Assembly (NCBI GenBank): GCA_039805565.1
Contig: JBDLTZ010000186.1
Coordinates: 1-21,378, forward strand
Source: CALJIC01 sp039805565
Lineage (GTDB): Bacteria; Chloroflexota; Chloroflexia; Chloroflexales; Roseiflexaceae
DNA length: 21,378 nucleotides
Direction: 5' to 3'
Positions 6,164 to 14,400 of this stretch are shown in pieces. The notes under the pieces are model-generated. The model was given only the letters and a program-made list of their open reading frames with translations, ran no database searches and was not told where the DNA came from. The first letter of the stretch is position 1. Each line of letters opens with the position of its first letter. A program made the translations under genes and the position numbers.

Positions 6164-7245
6164 TTTTTTTTTACGCCGTCTGCGCTCGCGGCCTGAGCCT
6201 GAGCTTCTTCGGCTGCGACTCGTTCGAGGATTGCGTTGACGCGGCTTTCGTCGAGCTTGACCTCGGTGAACGGTTGGCGGCGCATACGGTGCGGCAGCGC
6301 CAGCTCGGCCGCGGTACGGATATCCTCGACGCTCAGGTGCGTGCGCCCGGACCAGGCCGCGTGCGTGCGGGCCGTCTCGAGGATCGCCAAGTCCGCGCGG
6401 TGGCCATCCACACCGAGTTCCACTGCCAGCGCCGCCACGGTGGCCATGTCATTGCGCGTGATTTGGACGGCGGGGAGAAGCGCGCGGGCCGTGACGATAC
6501 GGTCGGCCAGCTTCTGCTCCTCGCCGTGCCACTCGGCCGCGAAGGCATCTGGGTCCGCATCGTAGCCCATGCGCCGCTCGATAACCGCGACGCGGCCACC
6601 GATATCCGTGATGCCGCCGATCTCGACCACGAGGCCGAAACGGTCGAGCAACTGCGGGCGAAGCTCACCCTCCTCGGGGTTCATCGTACCCACAAGAATG
6701 AAGCGCGCCGGGTGCGAGACGCTGATGCCCTCGCGCTCGACAGTGTTCGTGCCCATCGCCGCTGCGTCGAGCAGGACATCCACAAGGTGGTCATCGAGCA
6801 GGTTGGCCTCGTCCACATACAGGAGACCGCGGTTCGCCTGGGCAAGCAGGCCCGGCTCGAAGCGCCGCTGCCCCTCGGTGAGGGCGTGCTCCAGGTCCAG
6901 CGAGCCGACAACCCGGTCCTCAGAGGCGGCCACAGGCAGCTCGACGAGGCGGGTGGCGCGCTCCGTCACCGGCAACTCCTCGCCCCGCGCGTGGCGCGCG
7001 CGGCAGCCCTCGCACATCGCGGCCGGGCGATCCGGCGGGCAGCTGAACGGGCAGTCCGCCACGACGGTGATGTGCGGCAGAAGCCGCGCCAGGCCGCGGA
7101 CGGCGGTGGACTTCGCCGTGCCCTTCTCACCGCGGATCAGCACGCCGCCGACGCGGGGGTTGATCGCGTTGAGGATGAGGGCGCGCTTGAGGCGCTCCTG
7201 GGCAACCAGGGCGCTAAACGGGTAGATCGGCCGCTCTGAAGCCAT
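6154..7245 (-). CDS. ChlI-like AAA+ ATPase, chelatase small subunit (zero-frame product)
   Basis: A 363-aa AAA+ ATPase of the magnesium/cobalt chelatase I family. It powers metal insertion into a porphyrin or corrin ring. Motifs: Walker A GEKGTAKST (residues 39-47), the family's cysteine cluster (C65, C69, C78, C81), Walker B LLYVDEANLL (141-150), and the sensor region GTMNPEEGELRPQLLDRFG beginning at about 186. The start is the ATG at 7245, with AGGAAA five bases upstream. The frame opens earlier, but that stretch is leader sequence with a hairpin. The zero frame ends GTA AAA AAA AAG AGC AGC TGA, a stop two codons after a slippery heptamer. The size equals a normal small subunit. Without slippage the gene gives the small subunit; with slippage it gives the full medium subunit. 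Whether the metal is Mg (bacteriochlorophyll) or Co (B12) cannot be decided here. Confidence 0.93.
   Translation of the reverse strand: MASERPIYPFSALVAQERLKRALILNAINPRVGGVLIRGEKGTAKSTAVRGLARLLPHITVVADCPFSCPPDRPAAMCEGCRARHARGEELPVTERATRLVELPVAASEDRVVGSLDLEHALTEGQRRFEPGLLAQANRGLLYVDEANLLDDHLVDVLLDAAAMGTNTVEREGISVSHPARFILVGTMNPEEGELRPQLLDRFGLVVEIGGITDIGGRVAVIERRMGYDADPDAFAAEWHGEEQKLADRIVTARALLPAVQITRNDMATVAALAVELGVDGHRADLAILETARTHAAWSGRTHLSVEDIRTAAELALPHRMRRQPFTEVKLDESRVNAILERVAAEEAQAQAASADGVKKKSS
6163..6169 (-). promoter_or_regulatory. Slippery heptamer A AAA AAG for -1 frameshifting
   Basis: On the minus strand a run of nine A (6164-6172) ends in A AAA AAG in the correct phase of the ATPase frame. 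This is the same heptamer used by E. coli dnaX. The zero frame stops at 6154-6156. The -1 frame opens into the VWA domain. A small imperfect stem (CATC-C-GG, loop TGAG, CC-T-GATG) begins nine bases downstream. A stronger hairpin of about 11 bp with a GCGA loop lies at 6087-6115. No clear internal Shine-Dalgarno stimulator was seen upstream. Nine A could also cause RNA polymerase slippage. Confidence 0.75.
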
Positions 7246-7262
7246 TCTTTTCCTGAACAAAC

Positions 7263-7294
7263 AAAAGCCCCCCCGGCTCTCTAACAGCCGGAGG
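7263..7294 (-). promoter_or_regulatory. Terminator-like hairpin in the chelatase leader
   Basis: On the minus strand CCTCCGGCT (7286-7294) can pair with AGCCGGGGG (7270-7278). This gives nine pairs, one of them G-T wobble, around a 7-base loop, followed by GGC and TTTTGTTTG. The ribosome site and ATG of the chelatase gene come directly after. It may act as an attenuator. No B12-box or other known riboswitch motif was recognised in the leader. Confidence 0.45.
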
Positions 7295-7405
7295 TTGCAC
7301 ACGATGCCGTTCGTCAGTGGGAGGCGCGCAATCAGCGGGAAGTTGAGACGAAGACACGCCAGACCGTCAACGTGCAATATCCTAGGCGTCTACCGAATGG
7401 GCACT

Positions 7406-7434
7406 ATTCTCGCACAAAAGGTGGGAGAAGTCAA
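7406..7434 (-). promoter_or_regulatory. Possible promoter of the chelatase gene
   Basis: On the minus strand TTGACT (7429-7434, five of six consensus bases) and GAGAAT (7406-7411, four of six) are 17 bases apart. Transcription would begin near 7399, giving a leader of about 155 bases that includes the hairpin at 7263-7294. Confidence 0.4.
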
Positions 7435-7472
7435 ATCAGGAGAGTATCAGGAGTGCGTGGGAGGAGGATCAT

Positions 7473-8240
7473 TTACCAGCGCGGGCGGCGCTTCTCGAGG
7501 AAGGCACGCACGCCCTCCTGGCCCTCCGCGCCGGCACGGGCCTGGGCGATCGCCTCAACGACGTAGCGCCGCGCGGCCTCACGATCGAGCGTCCAGACGG
7601 CGTCCACGAGCCGCTTAGCGGCGGCCACGGCCCTCGGCGCGCCAGTGGTCACGCGGCCGACGATCGCGGCCACGAGGGCGTCGAGCTCATCCGGAGCGGT
7701 GACACCGTGGACGAGGCCGATCTCGAAGGCGCGCTCGGCAGTGATGCGCTCGCCGGAGACAAAAAGTGCGCGGGCATGGCTGACGCCGATCTTCGGCACG
7801 ACATACTGGGCGATCACGGCGGGCAGCAGGCCCAGCTTCACCTCAGCGAAACCGATCTGGGCAGTATCGGCGGCGAGGGCGATATCGCAGCAAGCCACAA
7901 GCCCGGCGCCACCACCGATGGCCGCGCCGTTGACGCGCCCGATCAGCGGCTTGGGGAATGTCCAGACGGCCTCGAACATCTCCGCCATGGCCTCGGCATC
8001 GGCGGTGTTCTCCTCGTCGGTCCAGGCCAGGCTCGCGCGCATCCAGCCGAGATCGCCCCCAGCGCAGAAGGCTTCGCCGGCGCCAGTGAGCACCACCGCG
8101 CGCACAGCGTCGTCCTCTGCGAGGGCGGCGAGGGCAGCGCGCAGCTCTGCGACCATGGTGGCGTCGAAGGCGTTGCGGAGCTCAGGGCGGCTGAGAGTGA
8201 TGGTGGCGACCTGGCCGCTGCGGGTGACGAGGACGGTCAT
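7473..8240 (-). CDS. liuC: Enoyl-CoA hydratase/isomerase, probably methylglutaconyl-CoA hydratase
   Basis: A 255-aa crotonase-family enzyme. The oxyanion-hole segments are AFCAGGDLGWMR (about residues 57-68) and NGAAIGGGAGL (104-114). The likely catalytic Glu is E133 in FAEVKLGLLPAVI. The wording CAGGDLGWMR and the KLGLLPAVI helix resemble methylglutaconyl-CoA hydratases (LiuC/AUH), which hydrate 3-methylglutaconyl-CoA to HMG-CoA in leucine breakdown. By eye the position of the second crotonase glutamate (E164 of rat enoyl-CoA hydratase) appears to be Ala, so an alignment is needed to settle activity. The start at 8240 has GAGAGGAG seven bases upstream. It is the last gene of the galT - liuB-like - PPOX - liuC-like operon, 12 bases after its neighbour. 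The liuC name rests on motif style plus the carboxyltransferase neighbour. A generic enoyl-CoA hydratase is the alternative. Confidence 0.8.
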   Translation of the reverse strand: MTVLVTRSGQVATITLSRPELRNAFDATMVAELRAALAALAEDDAVRAVVLTGAGEAFCAGGDLGWMRASLAWTDEENTADAEAMAEMFEAVWTFPKPLIGRVNGAAIGGGAGLVACCDIALAADTAQIGFAEVKLGLLPAVIAQYVVPKIGVSHARALFVSGERITAERAFEIGLVHGVTAPDELDALVAAIVGRVTTGAPRAVAAAKRLVDAVWTLDREAARRYVVEAIAQARAGAEGQEGVRAFLEKRRPRW

Positions 8241-8252
8241 CGGGTGCTCCTC

Positions 8253-8648
8253 TCAGGAGGCGACCGGCGCGATCTCGAGGTAGGCGGGCTGGGCGCGCTG
8301 CAGCTTGCCGACAAGATCGAACAGGCGGAACTGGATACCGTACTTGCGGACGAACAGCGCCTTGGCATGCGCATGCTCCTCGAGGGCCAGGATACGCGCG
8401 CGGCCGGGGGTCACCAGGCCGAGAACCGTACCGCGGGCGTCGCTCGGCGCGACCTCGGCGCGGCCGTTGGCGCGGACACGCTTGACCTTACCAGAATCGG
8501 GTCGTGTGAAAACGTAGAGCTTCCCGCCTTCAGCCACAAACCAGACCGGCGTAGGCACGGCCGCGCCGCTCTTGCGGAACGTAGTGAGGCTCATGTACTG
8601 GTGGCCGACCAAAGCCGGGAAGGGCGTGGCAGTCTGTGGCAGTGTCAT
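8253..8648 (-). CDS. PPOX-class (F420- or flavin-binding split-barrel) oxidoreductase
   Basis: A protein of about 131 aa with the look of the pyridoxamine-phosphate-oxidase-like split barrel in its short PPOX-class, putative F420-dependent form. Supporting segments: YMSLTTFRKSGAAVPTPVWF near the N-terminus, GKLYVFTRPDSGKVKRVRANGRAEVAP in the middle, and ARILALEEHAHAKALFVRKYG towards the end. Such proteins bind F420, FMN or heme, and their substrates are mostly unknown. Two ATG codons are adjacent. The second (8648) is preferred because the AGGGAG ribosome site is five bases before it. The gene sits between the carboxyltransferase (54-base gap) and the hydratase (12-base gap), clearly in their operon. 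No tie to leucine metabolism is established. Confidence 0.8.
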   Translation of the reverse strand: MTLPQTATPFPALVGHQYMSLTTFRKSGAAVPTPVWFVAEGGKLYVFTRPDSGKVKRVRANGRAEVAPSDARGTVLGLVTPGRARILALEEHAHAKALFVRKYGIQFRLFDLVGKLQRAQPAYLEIAPVAS

Positions 8649-8702
8649 CATCTCTCCCTACAGGTAGCACATCATAGGCCGGTGACGCCACTGGCAGGCG
8701 GG

Positions 8703-10310
8703 CTACATCCTGAATACGCCGAACTGCGTGGGCTCGGATGGGGCATTGGCGGCCGCGGAGAGGCCAAGGGCGAGCACCATGCGCGTGTCGGCTGGGTCGA
8801 TGATGCCATCATCCCAGAGGCGCGCGGTGGAGAAGTAGGGGTGGCCCTCGCGCTCGTAGGTCTCCAGGATGGGCTGTGTGAACTCCTGGCGCTCCTGGTG
8901 ACTGAGCTCCTTACCGCGGGCCCTGAGCGCGTCGAGGCGAACGGTAAGGAGGACGTTGGCCGCCTGCTGGCCGCCCATGACGCTGATACGGGCGTTGGGC
9001 CACATCCAGAGCTGGCGCGGGCCGTAGGCGCGGCCGCACATGGCATAGTTACCGGCGCCGAAGGAGCCGCCGATGACGACCGTGAACTTGGGCACGCTGG
9101 CGTTAGCAACGGCCATCACCATCTTGGCACCGTCCTTGGCGATGCCGCGGTGCTCATACTCCTTGCCGACCATGAAGCCGGTGATATTCTGCAGGAAGAT
9201 GAGCGGCACGCCGCGGGCGCAGCAGAGCTCGACGAAGTGGGTGCCCTTGAGCGCGCTCTCCGAAAACAGAATTCCGTTGTTGGCGACGATGCCGACGGGC
9301 ATGCCGTAGATGCGGGCGAAGCCGCACACGAGCGTGGCGCCGTAGTCGGCCTTGAACTCGTGGAGCCGGCTGTCGTCGACGATCCGGGCGATGACCTCGC
9401 GGACATCATAGCTAGCACGAGGATCGCGCGGGATAACGCCGTAGAGCTCGCGCGGGTCGTGGAGCGGCTCCTCGGGCTCGGCCATATCCCAGGGCCACTG
9501 CTTACGGGTGTTGAGGTGGCCGACGATCTCGCGCACGATAGCGAGGGCGTGGGGGTCATCTTCGGCGAGGTGATCAGCGACGCCGGAGAGGTGGGTATGG
9601 ACATAAGCCCCGCCCAAGTCCTCGGCGCTGACGTCTTCGCCGGTGGCGGCTCTGACAAGCGGCGGGCCACCGAGGAAGATCGTCCCGGCGCCACGAACGA
9701 TGACGACCTCATCGCTCATGGCGGGGACGTAGGCGCCGCCGGCGGTGCAGGAGCCCATGACGGCAGCGATCTGCGGGATGCCCCTGGCAGACATGCGGGC
9801 CTGGTTGTAGAAAATCCGCCCGAAGTGCTCGCGGTCGGGGAAGACCTCGGCCTGGAGCGGGAGAAAGGCGCCGCCGCTGTCCACGAGGTAGACGCAGGGG
9901 AGGAGGTTCTGCTCGGCGATCTCCTGGGCGCGGAGGTGCTTCTTGACGGTGAGGGGGTAGTAGGTGCCGCCCTTGACAGTAGCGTCATTGGCGACCACCA
10001 TCACCTCGCGGCCGGCAACGCGGCCGATGCCCACGACAATACCGGCGGCGGGCACATCATCCTCGTAGACCTCATGGGCGGCGAGCGGCGCGATCTCCAG
10101 GAAAGGGGCGCCGGGGTCGAGGAGGCGGGCGACACGCTCGCGGACAAAGAGCTTGCCGCGGGCCTCGTGACGGGCGCGGGCCTCGGCGCGGCCGCCCTCG
10201 CGGGCGTCGGCGAGAGTGGTGCGGAGATCAGCGAGGAGGGCGGCATAGGCCTCCGTGTTGGCGCGGAACTCTTCCGACTGGGGGCTGACGAAGCTTTTTA
10301 TGGTTGCCAT
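8703..10310 (-). CDS. liuB: Acyl-CoA carboxylase carboxyltransferase subunit, probably 3-methylcrotonyl-CoA carboxylase beta
   Basis: A 535-aa carboxyltransferase of the crotonase-like fold. It moves CO2 from biotin to an acyl-CoA. The N-half has VKGGTYYPLTVKKHLRAQEI, VYLVDSGGAFLPLQAEVFPD and GSCTAGGAYVPAMSDE. The C-half has GGSFGAGNYAMCGRAYGP and the tail segment ARISVMGGQQAANVL. These stretches are typical of methylcrotonyl-CoA carboxylase beta (MCCB/LiuB) rather than propionyl-CoA carboxylase, and the length matches MCCB (about 535 aa). The start at 10310 has AAGGCGG just upstream. The biotin-carrying alpha subunit is not in the window, so it must be encoded elsewhere. galT precedes it by 22 bases. 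With the liuC-like hydratase downstream it covers two consecutive steps of leucine degradation. Confidence 0.92.
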   Translation of the reverse strand: MATIKSFVSPQSEEFRANTEAYAALLADLRTTLADAREGGRAEARARHEARGKLFVRERVARLLDPGAPFLEIAPLAAHEVYEDDVPAAGIVVGIGRVAGREVMVVANDATVKGGTYYPLTVKKHLRAQEIAEQNLLPCVYLVDSGGAFLPLQAEVFPDREHFGRIFYNQARMSARGIPQIAAVMGSCTAGGAYVPAMSDEVVIVRGAGTIFLGGPPLVRAATGEDVSAEDLGGAYVHTHLSGVADHLAEDDPHALAIVREIVGHLNTRKQWPWDMAEPEEPLHDPRELYGVIPRDPRASYDVREVIARIVDDSRLHEFKADYGATLVCGFARIYGMPVGIVANNGILFSESALKGTHFVELCCARGVPLIFLQNITGFMVGKEYEHRGIAKDGAKMVMAVANASVPKFTVVIGGSFGAGNYAMCGRAYGPRQLWMWPNARISVMGGQQAANVLLTVRLDALRARGKELSHQERQEFTQPILETYEREGHPYFSTARLWDDGIIDPADTRMVLALGLSAAANAPSEPTQFGVFRM

Positions 10311-10332
10311 CGGCCGCCTTTCTCACGCATGC

Positions 10333-11337
10333 CTACCCCGGAGGCGACACGAACTCGCGCAGGAAGCGGGCGCTCTCCTCGGGGAGGGCAGTGTTGATAA
10401 ACATCCCCGAGCCGAGCTCGAATCCGGCGCTGTGGGTGACGCGCGGGATGATTGCGAGGTACCAGTGCAGGTGACGTGCCGTGTGCTCGCACTGCGGCGC
10501 GGTGCGGATGACGTAGTTGTAGTCCGGGTCGTTGAGCGCGTAGTAGATGCGCCGCAGCATGTCGCGCATAAGGTCGGCCAGCTCCCGTATCTCGGCGGGC
10601 GTGATGTCGAAGAAGCTCGCGGCGTGGCGGCGGGGCACGACCCATATGTGGAAGGGCGAGAAAGCGGCGTACGGAATGAACGCGCTAAAGTGCTCAGTCT
10701 CGCGGATGACGCGGATGGCCTCCTGGACCTCATCGGAGCGCATGCGGCAGATCACGCACTCACCGTGGTCGTCGAAGTAGCGGCGGGCCTCGGCGGCGCG
10801 TGCACGGATGCTGTAGGGCACCACCGGCAGCGCGATGATCTGGGCGTGGGGGTGGATGAGGGAAGTCCCGGCCGTGGGGCCGTGGTTCTTGAAGCAAATG
10901 ATCTGCTCGACGCGCGCGTCCTGGCTGTACGTGCGGCCGCGGAGCTGGAAAGCGCGCAGGGTGCCCTCGACCTCGTCGACCGTCTCGTGGGCGGGGCTGG
11001 TGTTGTGCATACGCGACTCGACGACAACCTCGTGGTAGCCGACGCCGGGAAGGGCGCGGTGGATGCCGTCGAGGCGGCGCTCGACGTCGCCATCGTCCTG
11101 AAGTGCGGGGAAGCGGTTCTTCACGACTCGCTGGTGCCACTCGCCCTCCGAGGGCAGGCGCAGGCGCTCGAGGTCGAACTCCTCGTTACCTGGGCAGAAG
11201 GGGCAGCGGTTATCGTGGGGGGGCAGCTCCTCGACGTGGCTACGGTGCGGCACGGCGAACTGCTCAGGCCGCTTGGCGCGCTCGGTGGAGATGATCACCC
11301 ACTCTCTGGTCGCAAGGTTTTGACGAAGCTCGGGCAT
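10333..11337 (-). CDS. galT: Galactose-1-phosphate uridylyltransferase
   Basis: A 334-aa HIT-superfamily nucleotidyltransferase of the Leloir pathway. It exchanges UMP between UDP-glucose and galactose-1-phosphate. Seen: the zinc-site cysteines in NRCPFCPGNE (C45, C48), the active-site HPH triad at residues 162-164 in SLIHPHAQIIALP, with the middle-strand His the expected uridylylated residue, and the second-domain segments HIWVVPRRHAASF and HLHWYLAIIPR. The start is the ATG at 11337, with GGAGGA five bases upstream. The frame opens 36 bases earlier, but the -10 promoter element lies inside that stretch. It is the first gene of an operon whose other members concern acyl-CoA metabolism, an odd pairing. 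No galK or galE is present here. A sister activity (other sugar-1-phosphate nucleotidyltransferase) cannot be excluded. Confidence 0.9.
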   Translation of the reverse strand: MPELRQNLATREWVIISTERAKRPEQFAVPHRSHVEELPPHDNRCPFCPGNEEFDLERLRLPSEGEWHQRVVKNRFPALQDDGDVERRLDGIHRALPGVGYHEVVVESRMHNTSPAHETVDEVEGTLRAFQLRGRTYSQDARVEQIICFKNHGPTAGTSLIHPHAQIIALPVVPYSIRARAAEARRYFDDHGECVICRMRSDEVQEAIRVIRETEHFSAFIPYAAFSPFHIWVVPRRHAASFFDITPAEIRELADLMRDMLRRIYYALNDPDYNYVIRTAPQCEHTARHLHWYLAIIPRVTHSAGFELGSGMFINTALPEESARFLREFVSPPG

Positions 11338-11371
11338 GGTATCCTCCAGCCCGCCGGCGGCAGGCGCGCAC

Positions 11372-11380
11372 ATTATAGCA
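11372..11380 (-). promoter_or_regulatory. Extended -10 promoter of the galT operon
   Basis: On the minus strand TGC is followed directly by a perfect TATAAT (plus-strand 11372-11377), an extended -10 element. It gives a leader of about 28 bases to the galT ATG. No consensus -35 is visible at 16-18 bases. It lies in the 131-base divergent gap before the plus-strand propeller gene. Confidence 0.65.
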
Positions 11381-11468
11381 AAACCGTGTCAGCCACCCGT
11401 AACTTCTCCCGGCGCCAGACGGTTCCATGTGTTGACCTCGAAGACTTGCCGACCTTCAGACACACCTT

Positions 11469-14400
11469 ATGACAATTTCATCACCCACTGGTGACTCACC
11501 CCGATCGCGCCTGCGGGACGGCACGGCGCTCGTGGCGGTGCTCGCGCTGCTAGCTGCCAGCGGGCTGGCGTTCGTGCTGCCGTGGCTACCGCAGGCTCCA
11601 CCGAGCGCGGCGCTGGAGCGCTACGCCCCACTACGGCACGGCGACTCGTGGCTGACGCTGACGACCGGAGCAGACGGCGCGCCGCAGGGCTGGACGAGCG
11701 GCACGCACGCGCTGGTGCCGCCGACACGGGCCTTCACGACGAACCTGCGGAGCGCGCAGGCTCAGGCGCTGCGCGCGCACTACGGCGCAGATGGAGAGCC
11801 AGCCTCGATCGACGAGGCGATGGTGCGACTCGCGGCGGACAGCGCCTCAGTGGTGAAGATTGACGAGCGTGAGCTGGGCGCGACCGGGCTGGTGACCGAC
11901 AGCGTAATGATCTCGCTACGCAGCTCGCGGGGGGACTTCGTACTGGGGTTCTACCGCCCGGATGGCGACCAGGACCTAATGTTCGAGCCGGCGCTACCCT
12001 CGCTGCCCGCGGAGCTGCAGCCAGGGAGAACCTGGCAGGCGGAGGGGACGCTGGCGGGGCGGATTGACTATACCTTCGCCGGCGAGGTGCTGAGCCAGGG
12101 GGCGTACAGCGGCCCGGCGGGAGACTTCACGGACTGCGTGCAGCTGGAGACGCGACTGACGCTAGCGCTGGAGGGCACACTGCTGGACGACATCCGCAGA
12201 CGGAGCTGGCAGTGCGCCGGGGCAGGCGGGGTCGAGTCCGAGCGCCTGGGTGAGGGCGACGCACTGGTAACACGCACAGTGCTGGTGTCGTCGAGCGCGC
12301 TGAAGGGCGGCACGCGGGGGGAGCCTCCGCCTCCACCGCTCCTCCCCCAAGCCCCACCCCCGCAGGGGGAGATGGGAAGCGCAGCCGAATGGCAGCTGGC
12401 GCGGCTGGGCCGGACACTGCCGACGATCAGCAGCGGGAGCAGCACCTTCGCACCAGTGTGGGTGCCGACGGACCCACCGCTCGTGCTGGCGGCGGCCTAC
12501 GATGGGGCGCTCGTCGCATTCGACGCCGCGGACCCGATGGGCCGGGTGCGCTGGCGATTCCGCTCGGGCGGGACGTTTTTCGGGCAGCCGGCATATGACG
12601 CCGCGACAGGCCGCATCTTTATTGGATCGAGCGACAAGCGGCTATACGCGCTGGACTCGCGCGGGATATACCTGTGGTCGTTCCAAGCCGACGACAACAT
12701 CGCGACACGCCCGGCGGTCGCCGGTGGCGTCGTGGTGTTCGGCAGCGAGGACCGGACGGTGTACGGCGTGGACGCGGCGAGCGGGCGCGCGGTGTGGGAG
12801 CGGGCGTTCACGACGACCGGGCCGGTGGTCTCGTCGCCGGCAGTGGTGGGGGGCGTGGCGCTGATCGGCTCGGACGACGGGCAGGTATACGGGCTGGATG
12901 TAGCGACAGGCCAGGAGCGCTGGCCACCGTTCACCACCGAGGACGCAGTCGAGGCGCCAGTGGTGGTGGCGGACGGGATGGCCTACGTGGCAAGCCGCGA
13001 CGGGACTGTGTACGCCCTGGACCCGAGCACTGGTGAGGAGCGCTGGCGGGGTGAGGCGGGCAATGCGCTGCGAACGGCGCCAGCAGTGGGCGGCGGACGG
13101 GCGTTCGTGGTGGATGAGCTAGGCTTCCTGAAGGCGCTAGACCTGGAGAGCGGGCGGCGACTGTGGATGAGCGCGGGCGACGACTACGCCGGGGCGCCGG
13201 CGCTGGTGGATGCCGGGGAGGACCAGCCGGCGCTGGTGGCCGCGCGCGACGACGGCGTGGTGGAGCTGCTGGACCTGGACGGCGCCGTGCTGCGGGAATG
13301 GCAGGTAGCCGAGGTAGCTAGCCCCGGAGAGGACGCTCCGGGACTCGCGTTCGGGCCGAGCGCGGGCAGTGGGGCACTGTGGCTAGCGGATGATAACGGC
13401 GTGCTGCTGCGTCTCGGGACGCCGCTGGCGGGGCCGACGCCGCTGCGCCCTGCGTGGTACCGTTCGAGCGCCGCGGCGCCGTTCGCCGGCGAGGAGGGGC
13501 ACGGCCTGTACTACACACCCGCCGCGTACGGTGGGCAGGCAGTGGCGCTCGATAGCGGCGGGAACGTGTACCTGGTGGATCCAGCGGACGGCAGGGCAGA
13601 GCGGCTCGGGCGCGTCGAGGGCTTGGAAAGCATACCGACCTACGCCCCTGACCCGGCGGTAGCGGGCGACACGCTGCTGGTCACTGGGGGCGGGACGCTT
13701 GGCGCGCTGGACCTGCGCGACGGGCAGACGCTGTGGAGCTTCACGCCGGAGGGTGAAGCGCGCAGCGTGAGACCGGCGACGGCGGCTGGCGACGCCGCGC
13801 TGTGGCTCGTCGCGGGCGGGGAGAGCGGCGCGGCGGGGACGCTGTACGCGCTGGATCTGGCCGACGGCTCGGTGCGCTGGATGGTCGGGCTGGACGGGTT
13901 CCTGGCGGCGGGCGGCGCCGTGGCGAGGGGGGATGTGGTGTACACCAGCACCCCGCCGGCGGCCTTCGACTTGGCGACCGGGCGGGAGCTGTGGCGGGCC
14001 GACGTGCCGGGGCAGCCGCTGGGAGGCACAGTGCTGAGCGAGGACGGCGGCACGCTGTACGTAGCGATGACGGGTGACCCTGCCGGTGCGGTGGCAGCGC
14101 TCGACACAAGCGATGGCTCAGTGCGGTGGGTAAAGGAGCTCGACACGGCGCTCGGGTTCCACGAGCGGCTCTGGCTGAGCGGGGAGATGCTGATCGTACC
14201 CGCGTACGACCACCAGATCGTGGCGCTGGATGCGGGCGACGGGTCAGAGCGCTGGCGGGCACGACCGGGCAGGCGCTGGGGCGCCGCGACGGTGGTGGGC
14301 GGCTACGTGTGGCAGACCGATGTCGACAGCCACGTAGCGCTGCTGGACGTGCGTGACGGTTCGCTGGCACACTTCTACAGCGCGGTGGACGCGAATCTCG

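Noticed and set aside
7246..7472. Cobalamin riboswitch before the chelatase gene
   Set aside because: I looked for the B12-box and the paired core and found nothing convincing.
7707..10397. Plus-strand open frame of 896 codons
   Set aside because: It lies antisense to the hydratase, the PPOX protein and the carboxyltransferase, all of which have clear family motifs and ribosome sites. Its translation is a compositionally biased Ala/Gly/Asp/His string, as expected of a high-GC shadow frame.
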